Positions 44,931-55,529 of a stretch of 64,000 nt of DNA are shown here, piece by piece. The notes under the pieces were generated by a model. The model made no database searches. It was not told the origin of the DNA and worked only from the letters and a program-made list of their open reading frames with translations. How positions within the stretch are numbered: position 1 is the first letter of the stretch; each line of letters starts with the position of its first letter. Source of the DNA: Sequoia sempervirens. Lineage: Eukaryota; Streptophyta; Pinopsida; Cupressales; Cupressaceae. Where the stretch lies: positions 212,001 through 276,000 of the forward strand of contig VDFB02262614.1 in assembly GCA_007258455.2 (NCBI GenBank), in the 5' to 3' direction. A program made the position numbers and the translations under genes.

Positions 44931-46735
44931 TTTCAAAAAATGTGGTTGAGGAAGGAGGGGGTGGTAGATTTAATGAAAACTTGGTGGAATGAGCCAATAC
45001 AATGGAAAGGCACAAAAATGTTTGTATTCCACAAAAAATTGTGTAGGATGAAAGAGAAACTAAAAATATGGAATAAAAATGTTTTCAAAAATATTTTTGA
45101 AGAAAAGAAAAGGCTAGAAAGTGAAATTGAAGTGCTAGGGGAAAAAGTAATAAAATATGCTATGACAAATGTAGAATTTCAGGAAGAAAGAAAGTTGCTT
45201 GAAGAGTATAATGAGGTTATGGCTCGAGAAGAATGTTATTGGTGCACAAAATCACGTGAAACATGGCTGAAGGAGATTTAAATACCAAATTTTTCCATCA
45301 TACAACAAAGATAAAGCAAAGTTGGAACAAAATCAGTGAAATTAAAGATGAAAACAAATCAATGTTTCAAGGTGAAGAGGATATTCAGAGGCTAGGTGTT
45401 GCTTTCTTTGAGAATCTGTTGGGAGGGGCAGGGTCGGCAAACAACTTATCCCTTGACATACTCGATGGAATCCAAAGGATGGTAACACGGGAGGATAATG
45501 GAATGCTAGAGGAAAAAGTTACTCAAGAAGAAGTGAAGAAGGTTGTTTTTGACCTTCAATCGGAGAAATCACTAGGGCCGGATGGCTTCAACTCATTATT
45601 TAATCAAGTTGGGTGAGAGTTTTTCAATACTTAGGTGGTAGGGGTGGTGGAGGAATCGCAAAGGAAATTAACAATTTTGAAATATCTAAATAACACAAAC
45701 ATAGCGTTAATCTTGAAGAAAGAAGCTTGTGAAAATTTTGCTAACTTTAGACCTATCTCGCTATGTAACACAATATATAAAATAATCACGAAGGTAATGG
45801 TGAATTGATTGAAAATTGTTCTACCGAAGGTGCTGTCCTTGGAACAAAGTGGATTTGTTCTAGGCAGGAATATTACTAATGGGATAATTGTGGCTCATGG
45901 CATCGTGCACTCTCTGAAGAAATTGAATAAGGAAGGTATGTTGGTGAAATTGGAATTAAGCAAGGCCTATGACAAGGTTCAATGGCATGTCGTGATCAAA
46001 AAAATGGAGAGAATGGGATTTGGACAAAACTTGTTGAAATGGGTGTTCTGCTATATATCAACGCCAAGATATTTGGTTATGATAAATGGTAATCCTTGTG
46101 GATTTTTCTATGGGGTGAGAGGGTTAAGGCAAGGAGATCCAATCTCACCTTTCCTCTTCACAATTATGACAGATCCTTTTAGCATATATATTTCGAGCAA
46201 GCACAGGTACAACCAATGGAAGGGGGTGGAGCTTGCCCCTGATTCTCCAATTGTAACACATCAATTTTTTGTGGATGACACCTTATTCTTTGGCAAAGCC
46301 TTGGAGGAAGAATCAAGGGTGATGAAGGAAGTGATAGATGTGTTTGAAATTGAGGCAGGCTAAAAGGTGAACACAAAAAAATCTTGTGTGTTCTTCTTCA
46401 ACACATGTAAAGTAACTCGATGACGTATTTTAAATATTCTTGGATTCAATAAAGGAAAGCTAACAAAAAAATATTTAGGCATCCCATTGTTTGAAGGTCA
46501 AATAAAAGCAAGTCTACGAGATGAGTCGTTGAATAAATGCAAAAAAAAGGTGGACTCGTGGAAAGGGTGTTGGCTTACGCTAGCAGGTCATCTTACAATG
46601 GTTAAAGTGGTGGTAGCGGCCATACCGATTTATTTGATGGCTTGTTTGGAGATGCTAAGAAATGTGGTTAAACGTCTAACAACATGTCAAACAAACTTGT
46701 TTGGGATGGAGCGTAGGAAAGAGAGTGGATTCCGT
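44835..46735 (+). pseudogene. LINE B reverse transcriptase
   Basis: The linker region 44835-45281 is open (KASVRPNFISDYFLVELQVE). 45263-45616 gives TKFFHHTTKIKQSWNKISEI and KKVVFDLQSEKSLGPDGFNS. After stops, 45809-46363 covers LSLEQSGFVLGRNITNGIIV, LELSKAYDKVQWHVVIKKME, GLRQGDPISPFLFTI and the catalytic THQFFVDDTLFFGKA. The motif A Asp (DLSKAYD) is Glu here. The thumb (IKASLRDESLNKCKKKVDSW) follows in 46487-46738. Confidence 0.92.
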
Positions 46736-47940
46736 TGATTGGTTGGGATACTTTACTAAAACTAAAAGAGGCGGGGGGAGCGGGAGTTAAGGATTTGAAG
46801 CTCCAAAATGAGGCTTTTGGCACAAATTTGGCTTGGCGCATCTTCAAAAACTTGGAGGCATAGTGGTCTAAAATCCTGAAAGTGAAGTATCTAGATTCAA
46901 GAGAGCCCGAGAGGATATTCACATTTGCCAACCCTCAAAGAGGTTTTGCATTGTGGAACTTTGTGGTAAGAAATAAAATTTGATAACTAATCACCTCTCA
47001 TTGATAATCAAGGATGGATTGAGGGCGTCCTTATGGCATGAATCATGGAATGTTTATGGTCTTTTGGAATCCTTTCCAAATGTAGAAGAGGCTATCCACT
47101 TGACCTATTTGGAGTATGGAGAGTGTGTGGCATCGTTTGTAAATTTGAGAAGGGAACGTTGAATATGGGAGTTTGAATTGATTTTTTTTGAAATGCTGGA
47201 AGGTGGTGTAAAAATGCAATTGCTTGAAGAACTAAGTAAAAGGTTTGTATCTTTCACAGGAGAAAGGGATTCTCTAAGTTGGTGTGCTGTGAAATTAGGT
47301 GATTTTTCAGCTAGGATTGGATACAAGGTACTAAAAAGGGAACATGTTGAAGAAGAATGGCCAAAATATCTTCTTTGGGGAATTTTTTTTCTCTCGAAGG
47401 TCAGAGCATTCATGTGGATGACTATGCACGGCCAAATCCTAATAGGTGAAAGATTGATGTGGATAGGTTTGGCTAGACCATTTAGGTGCTTGTTATGTGA
47501 GGTGGTGGAGGAACAACAAATCACTTGTTGCTTGGGTGTGTCTTTGCACAGAGTTGTTGGCATTTTGTTTGTGAGAAGCTGGGGTAGCAAGGTCCTTTTC
47601 AACATGATGTCAAAGCGGTATTTAATTCCTGGCCATAGTTGAATTCAGGTTCTGCATATTTGGCTTGTGGTAGGAGGCACCTGCAATGGTGGTTTGGCAT
47701 TTGTGGCACGAGCGTAACAAAAAAATTTTCAATGGAAAATACTTAGATGTGCTTGTGGTCAAACAAAAGGTTGAATATGGAATCTCGGAGCATTTCAACG
47801 TCGTGTCTCAAAATTGTAGGTTCAAGTATTTCTCCAAATTGGACAAGCTAATGGAAAAACAGTGGTCATTGATCAAGAATAGAAATTCCCATCTAATGAA
47901 GCAAAATCTAAGGCAGGAAGGGATGAGGTGGTTGCTCCTG
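46736..47940 (+). pseudogene. LINE B zf-RVT-like region
   Basis: LQNEAFGTNLAWRIFK, then LWNFVVRNKI, DGLRASLWHESWNVYGLLES and VEEAIHLTYLEYGECVASFV. In 47178-47642 come LSWCAVKLGDFSARIGYKVL, then RCLLCEVVEE and, across a frameshift, TNHLLLGCVFAQSCWHFVCE. This Cys/His pattern fits the plant LINE zf-RVT domain. 47686-47946 (MVVWHLWHERNKKIFNGKYL) leads into RNase H. Confidence 0.8.
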
Positions 47941-47946
47941 CAATGA

Positions 47947-48410
47947 GGAAGGTCAAAGCTGAACTTTGACGGGGCCTTGAAGGGTAACCCGGGGCTCTCT
48001 AGTGTTGCCTTCCTGATAAGGGATTATGAAGGGGTGGTGGTGTGGGCTACGTCAATAAAGATACATGACGGCTCAAATAATAATGTGGAAGCAGTTGCGC
48101 TCTATGAAGGGTTAAAATTTTATGTAGATAAAAAATCTGTTGGGGCTTGATATTGAAGGCAATTTTGAGGTGGTTGTTCGGGTAGTAAGCATGCGTAATG
48201 TTCCAAGTTGGAAAATTTCATGTTGGGTTGAAAAAATAACTCATTTGTTGGGATCTCTTAGAGAACTACTCAATAGGCCATGTGTTTAGGGAAGAAAATT
48301 CTCTAGCTGACGCATTGGCAAATGTGGCAGTTTACCAGGTTGTAAGGATGAAAGACTCAAATAATATTGGTTCATGGGAAATCCTGGAAGATGTAGTTGT
48401 GGTCGTCTAA
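47947..48410 (+). pseudogene. LINE B RNase H domain
   Basis: The frame reads KLNFDGALKGNPGLSSVAFL, then IRDYEGVVVWATSIKIHDGS and NVEAVALYEGLKFYVDKKS, with a frameshift at about 48130. The first catalytic Asp (NFDGA) and the Glu of the EA-ALYEG segment are present. The end reads EENSLADALANVAV, retaining the usual ADALA that LINE A has lost. Confidence 0.85.
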
Positions 48411-48722
48411 TGGGTCACGGGTTTGGTCTATTTTGGAAGAAGGCGTCTCAACGTGGCCTCTTGAAGTCTTGTCGTGGGCTTGACATGGAAAAAAAATCAT
48501 CCTAGCAAATCAGTTTTGGTTTATAGCTACTGGTTTGATAGTGTAAAGAAGAGCTCTATAGGCTTTGTACCATAATGGCTTGCCAAACACTTTGGTTCAC
48601 CCTTCCTCGAAAGGAGATTTTGCTAGAAGGTCGTATAGGCTCTCTTTCAAAATTCTCTATTTATGTATGTTGGATGAATGGCTAGGTGTCGATGAAGGGT
48701 TGAAGCAGGGTTGTGCAAGTAG

Positions 48723-49274
48723 GTAAAGATAGCGGTTGAAGTTTTGGCCAAATGCAGATGTTATAGGATCTCAACAGGAAGAGGTGAATACAAGGAAGAT
48801 ATTCTAGAAACCTACAAAGCCCAGATATCACACCTCTTTAAAATTCCAACAAATGAACTGGTTGATGCAATAATGAAAGTGATTGGGGCTCATAGATTGA
48901 AGGGGGATCACTTGCATAATGGAATAATGTTGGGATATTTTTTCACCAATATGTTATACTTGACCAAAAGCAAGGAGATTGTTAGGAAATGTGTGAATCT
49001 GTTGGTTGATGTGCATAAGGAGGCAACAACTATGGCATTAGTAGCAAGTGAGGAGTGGCTAGTTGAAGGGTTCGTGTGCAGTGTAATAGATGTGGAGAAA
49101 ACTCGTGCTCACCATAAAATACAAGTGGTGGATTTCTTCATTACAACAGTGTTGGAAAAAGATTTGTCCATCTTCTTGGAGTATGTAGCAGCAAACAAGG
49201 AAGTTTTTCTAGATTCTACAGTGGAAAGGCTAACAGATCTTGGTCTTGGTGTTATCATTGCTCTCTCGTGTTGA
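48723..49274 (+). CDS. LINE B extra 3' ORF (unknown protein, about 176-183 codons)
   Basis: The frame is open from 48723 to the stop at 49274; the first usual triplet listed as a start is TTG at 48744. The ancestral ATG seen in LINE A (40495) is TTG here, and a TAG follows three codons later, so this copy has lost its start but kept the longest frame. Sequence blocks: FKIPTNELVDAIMKVIGAHR, GIMLGYFFTNMLYLTKSKEI, VRKCVNLLVDVHKEATTMAL, VVDFFITTVLEKDLSIFLEY and LTDLGLGVIIALSC. It is mainly helical with hydrophobic heptad-like spacing. It begins about 310 bp after RNase H. Family unknown; a captured host fragment is one option. Confidence 0.55.
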   Translation, partial: VKIAVEVLAKCRCYRISTGRGEYKEDILETYKAQISHLFKIPTNELVDAIMKVIGAHRLKGDHLHNGIMLGYFFTNMLYLTKSKEIVRKCVNLLVDVHKEATTMALVASEEWLVEGFVCSVIDVEKTRAHHKIQVVDFFITTVLEKDLSIFLEYVAANKEVFLDSTVERLTDLGLGVIIALSC

Positions 49275-49498
49275 GTAAATAGTTTTTGTGTGCATGTAAC
49301 TTGCTTGTGTAGTGTGTGTTGTTCCAGTGTGTGGCTCGGCCATTTGGATGGATCTTGGCTAAGCAGGTTTTATGATATGTGTAATTTCTTTTTTCTTTTA
49401 ATAGAAGTGTGCTACCCATTAAGGTACCAATTTTCCCTATATATATAATTATTTTAATATCCATATTTAAACACATATATTTACATATTCATCAATTC

Positions 49499-51137
49499 TG
49501 GTCCCCTTCACATCTACCTAACTAGTAAGATGGCCCTACCCTTCAACGAAGAGATTGGTTTGGTAACCTCATAATACTAGCCTTCTTGAGCATGGTTTTG
49601 TGTCCTACACATCTAGAGCTATCATACATTGGCTACAACCTACATGTATGACATTCCCTGCCTAATTTGCATCCCTGGACCATAGTGAACTCGCAGTGTA
49701 AACAATGGCTACTTACACTACTTTGACCAAAGAATTCAACACCTAGTACTTCAAGTGTAGGTCATATGTTCACCCACCCTTAGCTCGATTTGGTAATTGA
49801 CCATTCATACTATAACATACATTCCTATAAAAAGATGATGACATGGCATATTGACTAACTAGGTTACACCCTTTCCCATTGATTATCCTAACCCCAGGAA
49901 TAATCGAGATATCAACCCATATTCAAACCAACATTCCTACCAAAGTATTTCAAAGCATAAACATATTTCATACTTTACAACTTAAGTAATCATTCATATA
50001 GTCTTAACTTAGTATAGTTCCTAATAACAACATAACCACTCAAAACCTAATATATATAGTATATATATGTATATCCCTATAACGGGTTTTCATCAAAACT
50101 AGATTCTTTCATGAATCATGAAAACTTATCCAAAGTAAAGAAATAAACCAAGTTCATAAAAACAACATAACATGCATTAAATCATCCTTTCCCAAACAAT
50201 GACAATCTCTAACAATTAACATTTAAACATAAAGAATAGAGTGATAGAAATCAACATGCCTGGAAATATATAGCCCAACTAACAAAACTAGTTTCCAAGC
50301 TCAACCTCCTCAAATTCACTTGCTACTCCTTCAAGACTCAGCCTATTACCAATCTCTAGCCTCTCACAAACAAACTCTCAACAACTGTTAATGCACAAAA
50401 CAACTCTTCTTCTCATAAACAAACTCTCAACAATTGCAAATGCTCAAACTACTCTCCTATTCACAAATGCTCTCTAAAATATTCCTGCACAAAAAACTAC
50501 AACAAAACAACAAATGAAGAAATCAACTTGGAAAAGTGTAACCAAAGTTAGAGAGAATGCTCCTATTTATACAAAAATCTAAGCATCTTAATGCTACAAT
50601 TAAGCTTTTAAATTTTCCACCTTCGTATTCAAATGCATCGACGAAGCTCATGGAGAGAGATGTGGCTACTAAAAACTCTAACTTGCAAACACCTACACAA
50701 TCTAGCTTCACAATTGGGAATGAGTTAACTTCATCTTGTTGAAAACAAAGTTTAAAGTAAGAAAATGCAGCTTGCAGGTTTCCTAATTGTAATCTAAGTT
50801 GACTACCTTCAACCAACTCATTCAAAAGACTAGGTCTCAAGCTATGTGTTGCAGCAAAAGACTTTCCTACTGTTCATTCTTTCCAAATATGGCACCACAT
50901 TTCATATTATGCGCCCTTTACTCTTTGTGTGGGTTTGACAAGGTCAATGACGTGTTGCATTCCATACTCTTTGCATATGATTTGATTCACCTTACTTTAT
51001 GTGTTGCTTTAAAGGCATAAGACTAAGTCTCATATGTGCTTGTATGTGCGCAGCCTCAAACTCAGCCAATTCATAATTCATGGCAGCACTTACTTATGCG
51101 CTTAAATCTATTTCAATATACTTTTGAATACTCAACA

Positions 51138-51168
<31 letters not shown>

Positions 51169-51208
51169 TATACTCATATTCACATGATTTATTAAATATA
51201 TACTCTAC

Positions 51209-51242
<34 letters not shown>

Positions 51243-51339
51243 CGTAGATTAATATGTATGTATGTACGTTTATAATAACGTAATCATATATATATATATA
51301 TATCCATATTTAAACACATATTTACATATTCATCAATTG
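49499..51339 (-). repeat. Tandem block F3 (LTR-derived) with empty LINE site
   Basis: It matches F1 and F2 throughout. At 51250-51339 it reads straight from ttaatatgtatgtatg...acgtaatcatat through a TA run into atccatatttaaacacata and catcaattgg, without a LINE. F1 has the first half before LINE A, and the second half follows LINE A and LINE B. So this is the uninterrupted insertion site. The minus-oriented TATA box lies at 50566-50573. Confidence 0.85.
51138..51310 (+). repeat. TA/CA microsatellites in F3
   Basis: Runs: TA then CA repeats at 51138-51170, TA at 51214-51242 and TA at 51284-51303. The last lies exactly at the empty LINE site. Confidence 0.9.
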
Positions 51340-52315
51340 GTGCATATATATACAAAATATTTATATACATGCCTTACATATCCAATTGATACCCCCATGT
51401 GTATGATATATTTGTACATGGATATATATAAGTATATCTACCTACGTATACGCATGCATGTATATATTCATATGTATGAGTTATCAGAGGCATATACATA
51501 TATACACATATACATTTTATGTATATACCCTATCGATTAATATATAAACATGAATACACAAATGATAACTTATACTTGTTACAAAGACTCAATCACATAT
51601 CCTCAAACAAGAACATTCAAAGACTAACCACAAACTAATTCAAAACATTCCCCAAACCAAGACTAAAGATTACTTACCTCTTCCCAAACTTGTATTGACT
51701 CGACTAGACCAAAATAAGTTGTGAGTATGTGTATGCTCAATTAGGCTCATTAAGGGTAACCAGACCAAGTTCTTCTCCTAAGTGATACTCCCCCTCTCTT
51801 TCGGAGGTTTGAATTTATTCCTGCATCCAACTTAGTTAAAGCATTTTAACTCAACAAGATAACAGTAAATAGGTAATAACACAATGGGATGTAATGTAGT
51901 CAAAGAGAATGGATCCTAACCTTTGTTATTTTTTTATTATTAATTTTAAATTTATTAGTGGGTGAGAAGTCACATTTGATGTGGGCTTTCAAGATCAATA
52001 ATTTGTTAATATTGTCAATTGAACGTTGTTATTTTAGGTTTAAGCATGCAAAAACACAAGTTTCAAATTAGAAATAGTTTTGTATTGAAGGATACCATAA
52101 ATGAAATAGATATTACATTTGAATAAAAAATGGTTGTTTATTTCAAAAAATTCAATAGAAAATATATTAATACTATTTTTTATTGTATGAGGTTTACTTT
52201 TTAGTACTTTCTTTTGGAAAGTATACTATTATAATCATATTTGTTTAATTAGTTATTATCAATTATATCTTAGTATTTTTTATGTAAAATAAATATTTTC
52301 TTTTATAAAGTCTAA
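51340..52315. other. AT-rich DNA without supported genes
   Basis: 51340-51560 is rich in atgtatata-type words. After that the sequence is simple intergenic DNA. The 92-codon plus frame at 51262 is microsatellite-derived. No domain seen. Confidence 0.5.
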
Positions 52316-52321
52316 GGCTCT

Positions 52322-52491
52322 AGGAAAATTCATCGCAAGTAAAATTCACCCTAGCAATTCACTAGCGGAAAATTAACGGCATTAATATTTTTTAATATAT
52401 ATTTTGAAAATTTTGATTTTATTAAAAATATTAATGCCGTTAATTTTTGTGAATTGTTGGCAGTGAATTTTGCTTGGTAGTGAATTTTCCG
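52322..52491. repeat. Foldback element, about 170 bp
   Basis: The left arm 52322-52397 and right arm 52419-52491 are imperfect inverted repeats of about 70 bp. They share ggaaaattca, caattca and aattaacggcattaatattt, and are separated by about 20 bp of loop. The element would form a long hairpin. The words gtgaatt and ggaaaattca recur just outside (52500-52540), suggesting a slightly larger repeat. The size and shape fit a MITE or foldback transposon; no target duplication is clear. Confidence 0.75.
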
Positions 52492-52539
52492 TCTTTAATT
52501 TTCCATCGGTGGAATTGTTGGCGGTGAATTATTCATATG

Positions 52540-54255
52540 CCAAAGTCTACATATATTTTTTTAACAAATAATATTAAAAAATAAATTATCATTAATCTCA
52601 TTGGCTAATATCTCTTATCCCTTATTTTGGTTTGCTAGTAGTTTATTTGTTGTATGAGACTTCACATAAATCAAGGATAAAAAATATTAATTGTAATACT
52701 CATGATCTTTAAGAAGAAAAATAAAATTATTTGATTGGTTTATTGACTTCATTCTTTGGTTGTTTCCATTATTATACTATATAAGTATATTTATAACCAT
52801 TTAAGAGGAATTGGTTAAAATTAGTCATAATTTAGTGAGAATATCTTATTTGATTGTCAATATTTTCTTTTCAATTCTTTAAAATATATATAATAAACAA
52901 ATCACAATTTAATTACTATTTAAAATAATACAAAATAAAATAAAAATGGGATCATCTAAACCACTAACTCCAACTAATTTATAAGTCGATAAGATTAGAT
53001 ATTTATCTCCAATTTGGTTAGATCCAAAGTGTAAGAAGACTTCCAACTTTTAGTTATTTCTCAATAAGTATGCATCTCCAACATGCATGAAAGTGAATAT
53101 TTAAAAGGCTTCATTTATTTAAAAGGTAATAAAGTGAATATATATGTCAGTGTTTTGCATGAACTTTTATATGTGTTTATGTAGGTAAATGTTTATATAT
53201 TTAAAATAATTTTTTAAAGGGGCTATCTAGGGTAATTAATAAATAATTATTAAATTAAGTAATAAAATTATGTAAATTAATGTTTTAATTAAGATAAATT
53301 TGGAAGGCACGAACCCATTACAAAGTAGCCATAGAGGCTAAGCAAAAGGGTCTCACAAGCGATGAGACAACTTAAAAACTAAAGACAAAAACTAAAAGAG
53401 AAGAGTGGAAAACACAAAAAGAAGGGACTAGCAAACACACAAGACCAACTATTGATCTCCAAGAAGACGAAGACCTTTAATGGCCTACCATTCTTTGGAG
53501 AGAAAATTGAGTTTTTCTACAAAGGAAAGTGTCTTCTAATTCTTTTTTCCAATGTTGCACTCAAGGACAAGAGGCGCATTCTCCGCATTCTTACCTTTTT
53601 TATTAGAATTGATTTGAGGGGCCTCCAATTGTGTAATAATGTTACAATAAATGAATATTCATTTTTTTTCCAAATGGTAGTATATTTAGTAACATACCAC
53701 AATCAATTCAAAATAAATTCAATGATAAAAGAAATTGATAAAATAATGTATTCAACCTTTTTACTATTAAAAAAATTATAATTTATGTTAGCTACTCACC
53801 CATATATTATATATTAAATAGACATTTATAGTGAAAAATGATTATTATTTAGGAATCTATCATTCAAATTATATTATATTGGATTTTTATAATTTATTTT
53901 ATACTTATAATTATATTTTAATTAACATATTAATGTTGCAATGGTGTATATAAAAATCAAAACACAAGCAACACATATATTAAATAGAATAGTTCTTAAG
54001 TAAATAATTTAAATATTATAATAAATAAAAATGACTTCAAATAATTAAAAAAAACTAAAAAAAAATAAGTTAAAGTAAATAAAATAATTAAAGTTTTTAT
54101 TTTATTTATTTTATTTTATCTAAATAATCATTTTTATTTATTTAAATTTTATTTTATTTTTAAAATTATTAGAACATTACAAGACTTTTTTTATATTAAG
54201 AGGTGGTTTTCTATTGATATGAAATCAAGTACATCAATGCATACCCTTACCACAA
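52540..54255. other. Very AT-rich DNA without supported genes
   Basis: Long stretches such as 53780-54180 are almost only A and T, with AT-rich inverted words (tttattttatttattttatttta against aaataaaataa-type runs, 54060-54165). The 109-codon plus frame at 53452 starts in ordinary sequence but has no domain I recognise and is probably chance. Confidence 0.45.
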
Positions 54256-54261
54256 GGGCTG

Positions 54262-55525
54262 CTACACAAAAGACAACATAAAAAAGGTTGTCAACATTTC
54301 ACACAAAATTACAAACAAGTTAAATTGTTGTGTTCTCAAAGAGCCCCTTCTTTGAGAAATTTCTCCTCTAACCATAATTTCCTCCTTTTGTAGTTGATTT
54401 GAGCAACATATGATGTTTGCCCGAGGATTTCCTCCTCTTAACGTTTGTCCATTCAATCCCACAATGAGAATAAGCCAAAATATTTTGGTCTACTTCTACT
54501 AAGGGGTTCTTCCCCTCCAAATCTCTTGATTTTGCTTGGTCGATCTGACCTACACCCCTAGAATTAAGTCCATCAAACTTTGGCAAGCTTGGAGATGTTG
54601 CAAAATGATTTGAAATCATAGAGCCTTCACTTCACTTGGAACATTGCTTGAAAACTATATTAATTGCATCCTTTTGAGTTCTTTAAGCAAATACTAGGCA
54701 AGACCGAAGGTTGTGCTCCAAGAGAAGTCTTATTGCCCTTTAGAGAAGCATGAAGGTGTTCAAAATTGTTTAAGGGTATTGGGTGGAATAACATAGTGTT
54801 GAGATTTAGCCCCAATCCACCATGTTGGTTTACTCGAAGCTCAATTCCCCAAATCTCATTACTTATTACATTGGGAAGAAAAATGTTTTGTTGAGAAACA
54901 CTTCCTACATCTAATTTTAGTAGTTTTTTCATAGTCAATGGATTGCCTCATATATCTATTTCCCACTTTCAACATTATCTCAATAAGAAGGCTATTAACT
55001 AATCCATTTCAACATAGATTTGAGCACATATAGAATTTTGATGGTTGATAGTTTCCTTGGAGGAGCAATGATACCTTCCTAAGACATTTCCAATGGCCCT
55101 CAAGCAATCTAGTTCCAAGAACTAAATGAGAAGATATGGTAGCCTTACCCATATAAATGCAAGGTGAAAATTTCTATTTGTGAGTCAAATTCAAGAAACT
55201 AGGGTTTCATGCACAAAACATCTTCTTGGAAGATCCAAGGAACATTTTCCAACATCAACTCTTTATCTTCCTAAGAATCAAACTCTAAAATGAAAAACCC
55301 CTTTGCACAAGGGTAAATACTTATTTCCCCTTCTATATACTCTTTCCATTTCTCTGTAACCCATGCATGTAGGTCACATAACCTCAACCATATCTTTGTA
55401 AAATGGCAAATCAAGGCATGATCTACCAAAAAATCCTCTTGATCCAAAGCCAAACCATCCAAGTAAGATTTTAGGAGTTGTTGAAGAAGGTAAGAGGAGA
55501 GAAATTTCTTGAAAGGGTAAACCAT
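54262..55525 (-). pseudogene. Orphan LINE-type ORF1 (DUF4283), degenerate
   Basis: From 55525 down, the frame reads LVDHALICHFTKIWLRLCDL, then HAWVTEKWKEYIEGEISIYP, CAKGFFILEFDS and, across a stop, KELMLENVPWIFQEDVLCMK. This is the DUF4283 pattern (K-W, then P-K-G-F-F-x-F-x-F, then GPW). VRLPYL, then LRAIGNVLGRYHCSS and ICAQIYVEMD (about 55000-55150) complete the domain. Further fragments (54660-54938 and 54368-54619) form a variable tail. No endonuclease or RT follows on the left, so it is either a truncated LINE or a separated ORF1. It belongs to a different subfamily from LINE A/B. Confidence 0.7.
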
Positions 55526-55529
55526 AGCC

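Larger units (their letters stand above)
43061..49445 (+). mobile_element. LINE B (plant L1-type non-LTR retrotransposon)
   Basis: Same organisation as LINE A without the solo LTR: ORF1, endonuclease, RT, zf-RVT-like region, RNase H and extra 3' ORF. It keeps a longer 5' end, including an ATG at 43063 (MAEQSSWVV). Stops and frameshifts are many, and the one-base deletion in the GGDFN codons is the same as in LINE A. The 3' flank (tccatatttaaacacatat) is the same as for LINE A, showing one ancestral insertion. Confidence 0.92.
41299..49498 (+). repeat. Segmental tandem unit 2 (F2 + LINE B)
   Basis: This 8200-bp unit is collinear with unit 1 apart from the solo LTR and the LINE 5' border. The right junction reads tcatcaattc|tggtcccc, a mutated form of the first junction. 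Confidence 0.8.

Noticed and set aside
31651..51339. F blocks as LTRs of a single retrotransposon with the LINE as its internal region
   Set aside because: The internal coding order is that of a LINE (ORF1, endonuclease, RT, RNase H, no integrase or protease), and the third F block has an empty site, so the LINE is an insertion in a repeated LTR fragment.
51262..51540. 92-codon Tyr/Ile/His-rich frame
   Set aside because: Derived from TA/CA microsatellites and atgtatata repeats.
53452..53781. 109-codon plus-strand frame
   Set aside because: AT-driven composition in its second half, no recognisable domain, no homologous copy in the window.
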